64,000 bases of DNA from Paenibacillus luteus (GCF_006542765.1 NZ_SKCD01000026.1:25175-89174); one strand, 5' to 3'; counted from the first letter of the stretch, positions 43,371 to 52,562 are shown. Notes: generated by a model not told the origin, from the sequence alone. A program made the numbers and translations.

Positions 43371-45701
43371 TTAAGATCTGGCTTCCACTTGCCCTTGTAT
43401 AACATTCAGTTGCTGGTCCAACGTGTACATCTGCCCCGGGGAAAGCGTGATCGATACCGCCTGGTCTCCCCGTCTTATAATCGTATTCCCTTCAGAGAAA
43501 GCTCTTATGGTCGCTTCCACCAATGCCCCATTCTCCCACCGAACATCGACCTCCGCGTTGCCTTTGGCACGCAAGCCTTGGAACGAGCCTGCAGGCCATG
43601 CGCTTGGAAGCGCAGGAAGCAGGTTTATTTCTCCTGTGCTGCTCTGCAGGAGCAGGTCGGCAACCGCAGCGGTTCCGCCATAATTGCCGTCAATAACGAA
43701 GATATTCGTCTCCGCGCCCGCAACGCCGGCCTTGGAGTATGTCAGTAGGTTATCGAAGCACAGCTCGCCGATTAAATGGGTAATATGTTTAAGTGCGCGA
43801 TCCCCCTCGTATAGCCTCGAGAACCCCGTTGCGAACAGCACTGCCGTAAATTCAATATCCTCAAGCTCATCGGTTTGCATCCGGCCGAGCAGCGTTTGCT
43901 TCACCGCAGCACTTAGCTCCGGCGTCGCCAGCGGTGTAATCTGGCTGCTCGGATACAAAGCGTACGTATGCGACAAATGGCGGTGCTCCGGCTGCGCTTC
44001 CTCGTAATCCTCCAGCCATTCCTGCAGTTGGCCGCGCTTGCCGACCATCAGCGGCGGGAGCAGCGCTATCGCGTGCTTCAGCTTCTTCTGCAGCTCCAAA
44101 TCGGTTTGCAGCAGCTCGGCTGCCTCAAGGCAGAACGTGAACAAATCCCTTACCAGCTGCTGGTCCAGTGTGGAGCCCATCGAGAGCTGCTGGGCGCCTT
44201 CCTCCGGTTTACCAGTGTAGAAGCTGTTCTCCGGCGAGTTGGACGGCCCTGTGACAAGCCAGCCCAAGTCTGGATGCACGGCCATGTAATCTAGGAAAAA
44301 CGCTGCCGATTCCTTCAGCACCGGATAGGCCTGCTTCGTCAGAAAGGAACGGTCCAAGCCGTATTCATAATGCTCCTTCAGATGGGTGGCAATCCATAAT
44401 CCGCCCGTCACATTAAGTCCCCAGCCCGTTTCCCAGCCGGGAGCGGCAAAGCCCCATGCGTTGGAGAACACATGCGTCACCCAGCCTTCGCAGCCGTAGA
44501 AATCCTGCGCTGCCAGCCTCCCCGCCACGGACAAGCGTTCGATGTAATTCATTAACGGTACATGGCATTCCGCCAAATTGGCAATTTCGGTCGGATAATA
44601 ATTCATTTGCGTGTTTATGTCCAAATGGTAGTCGCAGCTCCAGGCCATCCGGTTCGCTTCTCCATCATTCCATAAGCCTTGCAAATGCAGCGGCAGCGGC
44701 GAGTCCTCGCGCGTGCCTGCAATCGTCAAATAACGTCCATATTGGAAAAATAAAACGATTAAGCCAGGGTCCTCATGTTTTCCCGACCGCAGCCGTAAAA
44801 TGCGCTCATCCGTCGGAATATCGTCGCTATCCGAAGCCTCCAGCTGGATGGATGCCCGGCCGTAAAGTTCGCGATAGTCCGCAATATGCTCTTGCTTTAG
44901 GATTTCATAACCTTTATCTGCTGCTGCCTTGATCTGACTGTCGCCTGCTGTTCGCCAATGGCTATCAACTTGGCCATAATCCGTATTCACGGCAAAATAA
45001 ATGACCGCTTCGTCCGCATGGGATACCAAAATTCCATCAGCCGTGCTTTGCACGCTGCCGCCTTTGGCGACGATCTTGATTCTGCCCTCGCAAAATACGC
45101 CGCAAGTCCCGTCACTATGAATATCCTCCGTCGCCTGTCCTTGAAAAACAACCGTATCGCCTTCCAAGGATACGGATGTGAACGAGTTCGTTCGTCCCGT
45201 CACGCTTAGCGCAAACGAAACGGAGCCTGCCTGGCTGCCGCTGATGCGTGATACAACGACGCCATCCGCATGCGTAGCGAACGTTTCGCGCCTCATTTGT
45301 CCACCAGCCGTCTGATAGGATACCTGCGCGAGCGCATCCTCTAAACTCAGCTCGCGCACGAGCTGCTCACCCGACTGATCAAAACGCAGAATAACGTCGC
45401 ATACGGAGAGATTCGTGCCGAAGTTGCCCTTTTTGGGCTGCAGAGCTAGCTTGGCAAGCCTGTCACCCTCATGGAAATCCCCTTGAAAAAACGACTCCCG
45501 CATCCGCTCCAAATCCGCCTTGCCGCCGCCGCTTCCTTGAATACGCTCTGTTTTCCCCGACCAATACGTAATTTCCGTCATGCTCCACGTTTCTTGCCCA
45601 ATTCCCCCATGAATAACAGCGCCAATTCTGCCATTCCCGATCGGCAGCCCTTGCTTCCAGCTCTCCGCAGGGCCCGAATACCAAAGCCTTGAACGATTCA
45701 T
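43371..45701 (-). CDS. GH95-family alpha-L-fucosidase (or alpha-L-galactosidase), 776 aa, intracellular
   Basis: The N-terminal beta domain (WYSGPAESWKQGLPIGNGRIGAVIHG) and the (alpha/alpha)6 barrel are typical of GH95. The general acid is Glu561 in LQEWLEDYEEAQPEHRHLSH, and VIDGNYGGTAAVADLLLQS carries the conserved late Asp. The base region reads HLDINTQMNYYP: Asn363 is kept, but residue 361 is Asp where the characterised fucosidase has Asn. No signal peptide, so it acts on imported fucosylated oligosaccharides. It is the last gene of a five-gene operon whose other members fit L-fucose oxidation, which favours fucosidase over galactosidase. Confidence 0.9.
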   Translation of the reverse strand: MNRSRLWYSGPAESWKQGLPIGNGRIGAVIHGGIGQETWSMTEITYWSGKTERIQGSGGGKADLERMRESFFQGDFHEGDRLAKLALQPKKGNFGTNLSVCDVILRFDQSGEQLVRELSLEDALAQVSYQTAGGQMRRETFATHADGVVVSRISGSQAGSVSFALSVTGRTNSFTSVSLEGDTVVFQGQATEDIHSDGTCGVFCEGRIKIVAKGGSVQSTADGILVSHADEAVIYFAVNTDYGQVDSHWRTAGDSQIKAAADKGYEILKQEHIADYRELYGRASIQLEASDSDDIPTDERILRLRSGKHEDPGLIVLFFQYGRYLTIAGTREDSPLPLHLQGLWNDGEANRMAWSCDYHLDINTQMNYYPTEIANLAECHVPLMNYIERLSVAGRLAAQDFYGCEGWVTHVFSNAWGFAAPGWETGWGLNVTGGLWIATHLKEHYEYGLDRSFLTKQAYPVLKESAAFFLDYMAVHPDLGWLVTGPSNSPENSFYTGKPEEGAQQLSMGSTLDQQLVRDLFTFCLEAAELLQTDLELQKKLKHAIALLPPLMVGKRGQLQEWLEDYEEAQPEHRHLSHTYALYPSSQITPLATPELSAAVKQTLLGRMQTDELEDIEFTAVLFATGFSRLYEGDRALKHITHLIGELCFDNLLTYSKAGVAGAETNIFVIDGNYGGTAAVADLLLQSSTGEINLLPALPSAWPAGSFQGLRAKGNAEVDVRWENGALVEATIRAFSEGNTIIRRGDQAVSITLSPGQMYTLDQQLNVIQGQVEARS

Positions 45702-45722
45702 GCCGTGACCAACTCCCAGCTG

Positions 45723-46637
45723 TTAGTTTGTGTATGCCTCGCTGACAAGCCGATTCGTCAGGCTGCCGAGCTTCTCAATTTCGATTGTTACGATATCCCC
45801 GTCTTTCAAATAAACCCGCTTCTCCTCCGGATAACCAAGCACAACGCCCTCAGGAGTGCCGGTCAAAATAATATCGCCTGGCTCCAGCGTCATATGCTGC
45901 GAAATATAGCTGACGACCTCATCGCATGCAAAAATCATATCGGAGGTGTTCGAATGCTGGCGCACTTCTCCGTTCACGATACATTTAATTTCCAGCTCAT
46001 TTGGGTCTCCGACCTCGTCCGCCGTAACCAAATAAGGGCCAAGCGGGCTGAAATCGTCGCAGCTTTTGCCAAGCAGCCACTGCTGCGTCCTCATCTGAAG
46101 ATCACGCGCCGACAAATCATTGACATTGCAATAGCCGAATACATGGCCGAGTGCAGCTTCCTTGCTTACATACTTGGCCTTTTGCCCCATTACGATAACT
46201 AGTTCGGCCTCGTAATCCACCTGTGAGGTTACCCTCTCTGGCAGCGAAATCTCTTTCCCATGGCCCGTCAGCGTGTTGTTAAATTTATTGAACAGGATGG
46301 GATATTGAGGGATGGGCGCGTTCGTCTCAACCGCATGTTTCCTATAATTCAAGCCTACGCAAATGATTTTGTTGGGCCTCGTCACGCATGGCCCGAACTG
46401 TACGGTCGCTTCATCCAGAAGCGCAGCCTCTGAGAGCTCCGCCGATCCCAGCACCTGATCCACATACGCTGCCAAGGCGTCGAGGCTCTTCTTTCCGCCT
46501 TCGATTAAAGCCATCACGTCTACAGGCACATCCGCGTTAGGCAGACGCTCCAGCGCCGATTCTATATCAATAATGCCTTCGTTAACCTTGACTCCCAGTC
46601 TGTTTTGACCGCCTTGCTCTATCGTTACCAGCTTCAT
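45723..46637 (-). CDS. FAH-family hydrolase, probable 2,4-diketo-3-deoxy-L-fuconate hydrolase, 304 aa
   Basis: The fumarylacetoacetase C-terminal fold is clear: GLNYRKHAVE with catalytic-type His101, metal ligands Glu143 and Glu145 in DYEAELVIVMG, Asp174 in NVNDLSARDLQ, and GTPEGVVLGY near the end. The family cleaves C-C bonds of beta-diketo acids. In the oxidative L-fucose pathway the last step, 2,4-diketo-3-deoxy-L-fuconate to pyruvate and L-lactate, is catalysed by an enzyme of this family. That assignment here rests on the operon neighbours; an L-rhamnonate-type substrate is the main alternative. Confidence 0.85.
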   Translation of the reverse strand: MKLVTIEQGGQNRLGVKVNEGIIDIESALERLPNADVPVDVMALIEGGKKSLDALAAYVDQVLGSAELSEAALLDEATVQFGPCVTRPNKIICVGLNYRKHAVETNAPIPQYPILFNKFNNTLTGHGKEISLPERVTSQVDYEAELVIVMGQKAKYVSKEAALGHVFGYCNVNDLSARDLQMRTQQWLLGKSCDDFSPLGPYLVTADEVGDPNELEIKCIVNGEVRQHSNTSDMIFACDEVVSYISQHMTLEPGDIILTGTPEGVVLGYPEEKRVYLKDGDIVTIEIEKLGSLTNRLVSEAYTN

Positions 46638-46666
46638 CTCTACCTACCATCCCTTCGATTTGTCAG

Positions 46667-47440
46667 TTAAGCGTCCTTGCCGAACACAACGCCGCCATCG
46701 ATATATAACGGCGAACCCATCATAAAAGAGGATTCATCGGAAGCGAGGAACAACACCGCGTTCGCCACGTCCGCCGGTCTGCCCAGCTCGCCGCTCAGCT
46801 GCCTTGTCTTAATGGCTGCAATCGCAAGCTCCGGGTCCTCGTAAGAGCTTTGCAAATATTGTTCCACGAACGGCGTCATGATCGTTCCCGGCAGCACCGC
46901 ATTGACTCTAATATTATATTTGGCATAATCGACCTGCATGGACTTCGTTAAAGCAAGCACCGCGCCTTTGGTAGCGGAATAGGAGGCTCTGCGCGCAAGG
47001 CCGATCTCGGCGATGCACGAAGACATGTTGATGATGTTTCCTGCTTTTCTCTCCATCATATAAGGGATAACATATTTCGACGGCAGGAATACGCCGCGTA
47101 GATTAATCTGAATGACCCGGTCCCACGCTTCCGGCTCAATCTCGTGAATGGCCCCAACACCGCTAATGCCGGCATTATTGAACAAAATATCAATACGGCC
47201 GTAAGCCTGAATGGCCGCCTCGACCATTAAGCGGACGGATTCCGTGTCGGTCACGTCCGCGTGCAGGAACAACGCGCTTCCGCCCTCCGCTTGAATGCTT
47301 TGCTCCGTCTCCCGCCCTTTGGCCGCATCAATGTCGTTTATAATCACAGTCGCGCCTTCTCTGACGAACAGCTCGGCCGTTGTTTTCCCAATGCCTGATC
47401 CGCCCCCGGTAATAAGAGCGATTTTACCCTGCAGTCTCAT
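46667..47440 (-). CDS. SDR-family dehydrogenase of the fucose operon, 257 aa
   Basis: A classical short-chain dehydrogenase: TGGGSGIG cofactor loop, an NNAGIS motif, and the catalytic Ser and YSATK in the order expected. NDIDAAKG, with an acidic end to the second strand, favours NAD over NADP. The ATG at 47440 lies seven bases after AGGAG. Being next to the FAH-family gene, it is the better candidate for 2-keto-3-deoxy-L-fuconate 4-dehydrogenase; the other SDR in the operon could exchange roles with it. Confidence 0.88.
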   Translation of the reverse strand: MRLQGKIALITGGGSGIGKTTAELFVREGATVIINDIDAAKGRETEQSIQAEGGSALFLHADVTDTESVRLMVEAAIQAYGRIDILFNNAGISGVGAIHEIEPEAWDRVIQINLRGVFLPSKYVIPYMMERKAGNIINMSSCIAEIGLARRASYSATKGAVLALTKSMQVDYAKYNIRVNAVLPGTIMTPFVEQYLQSSYEDPELAIAAIKTRQLSGELGRPADVANAVLFLASDESSFMMGSPLYIDGGVVFGKDA

Positions 47441-47464
47441 CAGCAAGCTCCTCTCTGCCTATAG

Positions 47465-48562
47465 CTAGCGAATGCGGTATTCATCAAAATAGCGAGGAAT
47501 AATTTCGGTAGATGCTCCCGGCAGCTCCGGCAGCACGTAATGCCCGTTCTTAACCGTTGCAGGCTCGACGAAAATCGACCGGATCCACGGGATGTACTCC
47601 AGCATGATCGAGCCTTGTGTAGCGGCTACCAAATGCTGATGAATTTGACCCATATCGCCGACATGCGGACAGATTGGAATGTCATACGAAGCAGCTAGTC
47701 CCGCTACCTGAAGCCATTCGGTTATGCCCGCAACCCGCGTAACGTCAACCTGGCAATATTCGATAGCGCCTTGATGGATATAATCGCGGAACGCGTATTT
47801 CGAGTACACATGCTCCCCAAGCGCAATCGGAACGTTCAGCGCATCCGCCAACTTCTTATGGCCCATAATATCGTCCGGATTCAACGGCTCCTCCAGCCAG
47901 AAGAGATCGAACTCCTCCAGCTTCTTGCCCCAGGTCATTGCCGTATTGATATTCCACTGCTGGTTGACGTCGATCATAAAGATCGTTTTGTCGCCGATGG
48001 CTTGGCGAACCGCCTTCACACGGTCATAATCCTCATGCGGATCAGACTTGCCCACCTTGATTTTCACGCCGGTAAAGCCCTGCTCAACAATGTCCGTGAC
48101 ATCCTTCAATAAGCGTTCCTTCGACCAGTTGAGCCAGCCGCCGTTCGTATTATAAGCTTTAATGCCCTTCGATTTATGGCCGCCGAGATACTGCCAGAGC
48201 GGTTTATTGGAAGCCTTCGCCATAATGTCCCACAGCGCGATATCAACCGCTGCCAGCGCCATATGCGTAATGCCGGCCCGTCCAATCCAATGCATTTTGC
48301 CGTAACGCAGCGTATCCCAAATTTCCTTGACCATGAACGGATCCTTGCCGATCAGCTCAGGGGCATAATAACGGTCAATCGTATCGACAATCATATCGTC
48401 GCCATGCGCGCAGGTCCCGGTATAGCCATAGCCGACATACCCCTCGTCCGTAAAAATACGAACGCCCGACAATCCCCAATGCGTCGCAACGTTAATGGCA
48501 TCGGTAATCGGCGGATCTATCGGCACATGCAGGACAAACGTTTCTACTTTTGTAATTTTCAT
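47465..48562 (-). CDS. Enolase-superfamily dehydratase, probable L-fuconate dehydratase type, 365 aa
   Basis: This is a mandelate-racemase-like barrel. The Lys-x-Lys base pair is at 167/169 (GVKIKVG), metal ligands are Asp198 (MIDVNQQW), Glu224 (WLEEPLNPDD) and Glu250 (LGEHVYS), and the His of the His-Asp dyad is His300 (CPHVGDMG). These residues abstract the proton alpha to a sugar-acid carboxylate and eliminate water. Placed between two SDR genes in an operon with GH95, it most likely dehydrates L-fuconate to 2-keto-3-deoxy-L-fuconate. D-galactonate-, L-rhamnonate- or other acid-sugar dehydratases have the same residues, so the substrate is inferred. Confidence 0.9.
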   Translation of the reverse strand: MKITKVETFVLHVPIDPPITDAINVATHWGLSGVRIFTDEGYVGYGYTGTCAHGDDMIVDTIDRYYAPELIGKDPFMVKEIWDTLRYGKMHWIGRAGITHMALAAVDIALWDIMAKASNKPLWQYLGGHKSKGIKAYNTNGGWLNWSKERLLKDVTDIVEQGFTGVKIKVGKSDPHEDYDRVKAVRQAIGDKTIFMIDVNQQWNINTAMTWGKKLEEFDLFWLEEPLNPDDIMGHKKLADALNVPIALGEHVYSKYAFRDYIHQGAIEYCQVDVTRVAGITEWLQVAGLAASYDIPICPHVGDMGQIHQHLVAATQGSIMLEYIPWIRSIFVEPATVKNGHYVLPELPGASTEIIPRYFDEYRIR

Positions 48563-48586
48563 CGTGAGCTCTCCCTATGATTTGGA

Positions 48587-49372
48587 TTAGTAACCGAGCG
48601 ACGCGCCGCCTTCGACGGGCAGGGCGATGCCGGTAATGAATGAAGCCTGCTTCGAAGCCAAGTACAATACCGCCTGCGCAACTTCCTCCGAGGTCGCCGG
48701 ACGCCCGAGCGGGTGCATCGCATTTAAAGCCTGCAGCGTTGCTGCGGGGTCCTCCTGCTGCTGCGTCCACGACTCGAGCAGTGGCGTGCTTACGCCTGCC
48801 GGACATACGCAATTAACACGTATGCCCTCCGGGGCATAGTCCAGCGCTAACGCCTTGGTCATCGCAATGACCGCTCCTTTGGAAGCGGAGTAGACCGGGT
48901 TGTGGCGCTGGCCGACCAGTCCGTTCAGCGAAGCCATATTCACGATGGCACCGCTCGTTTGGCGCAGCAGCGGCATGGCGTGCTTGATCATGAGATATAC
49001 GCCCTTTACGTTAACGGCGAGCAAGCGGTCGAAGGCCTGCTCTTCTATTTCCTCCAGCGGCTTCGGATGAATCACCGCGGCATTATTGAATAGCACGTCG
49101 AGACGGCCGAAAACTCGCTGCGTTTGCTCCATGAGCGAAGCGACCGCCTTCTCCTGCGAGACATCCGTTTGAAATGCGGCGGCAGTTGGAAGCCCTTTCA
49201 CAAGTGGATAATTATCATTAATCGCTTGGGCAACACGCTGTCCTTCACCCTCGTTCCAATCGGCAATGACCACACGCGCGCCTTCTGCTGCGAACAGTCT
49301 CGCACTTACTTCCCCGATGCCCGAGCCGCCGCCTGTTACCAGCACTACCTGCTCAAGAAACCGCAAAGGCAT
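48587..49372 (-). CDS. SDR-family dehydrogenase, candidate L-fucose dehydrogenase, 261 aa
   Basis: TGGGSGIG, NNAAVI, an Asn-Met-Ala-Ser stretch and YSASK give a complete short-chain dehydrogenase; ADWNEGEG suggests NAD. The ATG at 49372 is only one base after AAGGAGG; a TTG two codons later (49366) is seven bases away and may be the true start. First in the operon, it is the candidate for oxidising L-fucose to L-fuconolactone, by analogy with known SDR-type fucose dehydrogenases. No lactonase gene is present, so lactone opening would be spontaneous or by a distant enzyme. Confidence 0.85.
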   Translation of the reverse strand: MPLRFLEQVVLVTGGGSGIGEVSARLFAAEGARVVIADWNEGEGQRVAQAINDNYPLVKGLPTAAAFQTDVSQEKAVASLMEQTQRVFGRLDVLFNNAAVIHPKPLEEIEEQAFDRLLAVNVKGVYLMIKHAMPLLRQTSGAIVNMASLNGLVGQRHNPVYSASKGAVIAMTKALALDYAPEGIRVNCVCPAGVSTPLLESWTQQQEDPAATLQALNAMHPLGRPATSEEVAQAVLYLASKQASFITGIALPVEGGASLGY

Positions 49373-49594
49373 TCCTCCTTCTTCGCCTGACCCTTAACTA
49401 GCTTAATAGCCTGCCAGCATTAAGGATTGATGTTGTTAATTGATCCGTAAAAATAGCAAAGAGGCTTTCCCTAATAATTTAGCTATTGTATCATCTATAT
49501 AGATATTCGTATTTGCTCAGACATCCATTAAGTTGACGATTCATCCGCTAATTTTAGAAGTTAAAAGTAATCGAACATAAATGAGGGATTGTGC

Positions 49595-50458
49595 TTGAAG
49601 AAGCTAAATGAGATTGCGCCTTATGTCGGGGACTCTATGTATTACCTGTATGACGGCAGCTCTAACGAGAAGCTGCGTGTCTGCAGCGTCTATGCTTTTC
49701 ATCTGTTTACAGACGGACCGGGAGAGATGGAGATTAACGGAAAACGTTATCCGATCGACAACCGCACCCTCATTTTTCTACGCCCAGCGGAGCCTCATGC
49801 CTTCCATATTTCTTCTGGCCATCCGCTGTCATCGCATAATTTGTATTGTGATTTGTGGGAACAGCAGCAGCCCGTTTCTCTCAATCGGACGTTTATTTAT
49901 GCTCCCGAGCCTTTCGAGCTGGGTACGGTAGCGGCTTCCCTTGACTGTGTTGAGCTGGACAGCTTGCCGAGCGTTTTCTCGCTGCAGCCTTATCCGGAGC
50001 TTTACGACTCCTTCGTTATGCTCGCCAAGCTCTACAACGATTCGCTATTTTACCGGGCGGAAATGATGAACAGCCTGCTCTACGCGTGGATTCTTCAGTG
50101 GTACAATACGATCCATACGCACCAGCCTACCGATTACCGGATCGTCCGTTTGCTCGCGCATTTGAATGCGCAGCCTGAGCAGCGCGAATCCGTGGAGACA
50201 TGGTGGCGATTCTGCGGCTTGAAGCGAACCTATTTTCATGCGCTGTTTTTACGCGAGACCGGCTTTACTCCGAAGGCTTACCATCACAAACTGGTCATGA
50301 GACGGGCCTCCAACCTCCTGCTGGAGAGCGAATTGAGCGTAACGGCAATCGCCGAGCGGCTGGGCTATGCGTCGATTCACCCGTTTACGCGACATTTCAG
50401 CGCCTTCTACGGCGTCAGTCCCAAGCAATACCGCCTGCAGCCGCAATCGAGAGGCTGA
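49595..50458 (+). CDS. AraC-family regulator of the fucose operon, 287 aa
   Basis: The start is TTG at 49595 with AGGGA six bases upstream. The N-terminal cupin-like part contains TLIFLRPAEPHAFHIS, a sugar-sensing pocket typical of AraC and RhaR proteins. The C-terminal helix-turn-helix units end in IAERLGYASIHPFTRHFSAFYG and VSPKQYR. It is divergent from the five-gene operon across 222 bases, the usual arrangement for an activator of that operon; fucose or fuconate would be a sensible ligand. Confidence 0.9.
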   Translation: MKKLNEIAPYVGDSMYYLYDGSSNEKLRVCSVYAFHLFTDGPGEMEINGKRYPIDNRTLIFLRPAEPHAFHISSGHPLSSHNLYCDLWEQQQPVSLNRTFIYAPEPFELGTVAASLDCVELDSLPSVFSLQPYPELYDSFVMLAKLYNDSLFYRAEMMNSLLYAWILQWYNTIHTHQPTDYRIVRLLAHLNAQPEQRESVETWWRFCGLKRTYFHALFLRETGFTPKAYHHKLVMRRASNLLLESELSVTAIAERLGYASIHPFTRHFSAFYGVSPKQYRLQPQSRG

Positions 50459-50495
50459 CCACATAAATTCCATATTACTGCGTAGAGGGTGCGAG

Positions 50496-50523
50496 GCAAT
50501 AAGCGCGTATTTGCGCTTATTGC
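50496..50523. terminator. Stem-loop between convergent AraC and serine-hydrolase genes
   Basis: GCAATAAGCGC and its exact complement flank a six-base loop 37 bases past the AraC stop. There is no T-run on either strand, so termination is uncertain. Confidence 0.4.
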
Positions 50524-50566
50524 TCAAAAATAACGTTAAAGGATGGCAATACGAATACTAGGGTGC

Positions 50567-51637
50567 TTATCGAGGGTATGTGGAGAGCAGATCATAAGCT
50601 AAATTGCCGAAATGCCTAATATCATTGAGGTAATCGTAGCCGACCACGCTGCTTAATTGATTGTACATGCGTACAACGACGGCGTTGCAGCGCGGGATGA
50701 CGAGGCAAGAGCATCCGGTAATGCCCAACACTTGGTAGGAGTCGCTTGGCAGCCGTTCGCCAAGCTGATTCAATGGTGTACTACTTTGCAGCCACCATAT
50801 ATACCCGTTTCGAGGCTGCTCCGCCGGAACTTGATCCGGCGTCTGAAGTGTCGTCACTCTTTCAAATACAGATGGAGGCAGGCACCGGACTCCTTTCAGC
50901 TGCCCTTTGGCCAAATGGATATATCCCCACCTAGCTAAATCTCTTGCACTGACGAACAGGTTGCCTTGGTCACCTGCCGCACTGTTATTTGGTCCAACCC
51001 AAGACTCATGATCCGCGTAATAGTTATAGATAAGAGACTCATCATAGGCGTTTCTCCAGCCTGTCTCTGAAAGTTGATAGCGTTCAAATACATTTTCCCG
51101 CATGAATTCACTTAAGGTTTGTCCTGACAAATGGTTCACTAATTGAATGAGCATAGCAATGCCGGTATTTCGATAGGCCCAGCCCTCGCCGCTTGCAAAC
51201 TCCCTACGAATGCTGCCTCCGTCATCTATTAATCCGTGCGTATGCGTAAGCAGATGACGAATGGTCACCCCGCGCGCTACCTCGCGATATTCCGGCAAAT
51301 AGCTTCCAATCTCATGATCGATGCCACTAATCGATCCGCTCTCAACCAATAAGCTGACAGCCAGCGCGAGATATGTCTTGCGAATAGACGCCACATTAAA
51401 TTGCGTATGCTCGTAAACAAGCTTGGATGCCTCTACAGCCGCATGCCGCCCCGAATACCATTCATTGACGACCGCACCCTCTTTTAAAATATAGACGGCA
51501 GCTGCCGTGGCCCCGATCACGCCCTGCATTTGCTCTGCATATTCATTTAGCTTCTTAAAATGCCCGTTCACGGCAGTGGTCAATCGCCCCTGTCCCCTCT
51601 CTATCATTAAATAATCGTTGCCATCCATGTAATCCAA
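50567..51637 (-). CDS. Serine hydrolase of the beta-lactamase/PBP4-like family, about 356 aa
   Basis: The active-site serine lies in the Ser-x-x-Lys motif of NVASIRKTY, the tyrosine in YRNTG, and a third motif appears in GITGCS. The fold resembles class C beta-lactamases and D-aminopeptidases or esterases. No signal peptide is evident. The start is unclear: TTG at 51637, ATG at 51628, or ATG at 51607 that overlaps the stop of the Amj-type gene as TAATG. The coupling to a lipid II flippase suggests a cell-wall-related role, but this is only context. Confidence 0.82.
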   Translation of the reverse strand: MDYMDGNDYLMIERGQGRLTTAVNGHFKKLNEYAEQMQGVIGATAAAVYILKEGAVVNEWYSGRHAAVEASKLVYEHTQFNVASIRKTYLALAVSLLVESGSISGIDHEIGSYLPEYREVARGVTIRHLLTHTHGLIDDGGSIRREFASGEGWAYRNTGIAMLIQLVNHLSGQTLSEFMRENVFERYQLSETGWRNAYDESLIYNYYADHESWVGPNNSAAGDQGNLFVSARDLARWGYIHLAKGQLKGVRCLPPSVFERVTTLQTPDQVPAEQPRNGYIWWLQSSTPLNQLGERLPSDSYQVLGITGCSCLVIPRCNAVVVRMYNQLSSVVGYDYLNDIRHFGNLAYDLLSTYPR

Positions 51638-52404
51638 TAGGCCGCCGGAACAAGGAGCAGTTGGGCGAGCAACGTTCCTATTAGTCTGGAAACCATCAGC
51701 AAGCCAAATATTTTATTCAGAGCAGCGACCTCTTTTTCTCCCCGCAGCACTTTATCTGTAACCAAGCCGATTTGCGGATCGATCAGGATCGTCAGCAAAA
51801 TGGTGGCAATCCCGTTAATTAAACCAGAGGATTGCAGCGCGGTAGTCTGATTTTCAAGCGTAAGGGTGGATGCCAGCAGCGCGGCCAGCACTCCGATTGT
51901 GTAAATTGCTGTTACCACCACATTAAGAACGACCAGCCGTTTCGGAATGCCGCCGATTCTGAGGCGCGATAACATCGATAATTTAGGACTGCGCAAATGA
52001 TAGCGTGCATTGTGTATTTTCTGAAAGGATACTGAGGTACGGAGCATTTGCGGTATCGAGCCCGCCACTTCAAAGTGGGCAATCACTCTTGAGGATAAAA
52101 ACACCGCAGACGGAAACAGCAAGATAGCCGCCAATGTGCCGAGAGTCGAAGCGCCGATAATGATGCGAAGCTGATCAACCAAGTTGAAATCGGAATTCTT
52201 TTTGGCGAAATCTATAATTTTACCCGTTAAAGGGCCCTGAACCATATTGGCCGTTCTGGAAATAATCAGAATGATGCCGGACAAAGAGAGTGCCACCGCC
52301 AGCTTCCCTACCCGAACGCCCGCTGACCGAAGCGCGTAGGTAAGTGTCTCCGAGAAATGAATCACAAACGTAAACAACGCTACTAACAATACCTTCTCTA
52401 GCAA
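51607..52404 (-). CDS. Amj-family lipid II flippase homologue, 265 aa
   Basis: A multi-spanning membrane protein opening MLEKVLLVALFTFVIHFSET, with YALRSAGVRVGKLAVALSLSG and SRTANMVQGPLTGKIID, which I recognise as the YdaH/Amj pattern. In Bacillus subtilis Amj is an alternate flippase that moves lipid II across the membrane when MurJ fails, under control of an envelope-stress sigma factor. The start is TTG after GGGGTGAG. It is transcribed with the serine-hydrolase gene, whose reading frame it overlaps. Confidence 0.75.
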   Translation of the reverse strand: MLEKVLLVALFTFVIHFSETLTYALRSAGVRVGKLAVALSLSGIILIISRTANMVQGPLTGKIIDFAKKNSDFNLVDQLRIIIGASTLGTLAAILLFPSAVFLSSRVIAHFEVAGSIPQMLRTSVSFQKIHNARYHLRSPKLSMLSRLRIGGIPKRLVVLNVVVTAIYTIGVLAALLASTLTLENQTTALQSSGLINGIATILLTILIDPQIGLVTDKVLRGEKEVAALNKIFGLLMVSRLIGTLLAQLLLVPAAYWITWMATII

Positions 52405-52490
52405 TTTCTCACCCCATCAACCGTCATAGACTATCATTCATACAGATAATACCATATGTGGAAGAGCGGATGTTAACGAAAATGGTAGGC

Positions 52491-52527
52491 AAAAAAATAG
52501 CGAGCCAGAACAGTCTCTGGCTCGCTA
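52491..52527 (-). terminator. Terminator of the methyltransferase gene
   Basis: TAGCGAGCCAGA, a six-base loop and TCTGGCTCGCTA are followed by a T-run on the minus strand. Confidence 0.9.
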
Positions 52528-52562
52528 CGGCTGGTTATCGCGATAGATTAAGGTTACTAAGG

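Noticed and set aside
43371..45701. Alpha-L-galactosidase as first choice for the GH95 gene
   Set aside because: The operon partners fit fucose oxidation better, though the family alone cannot decide.
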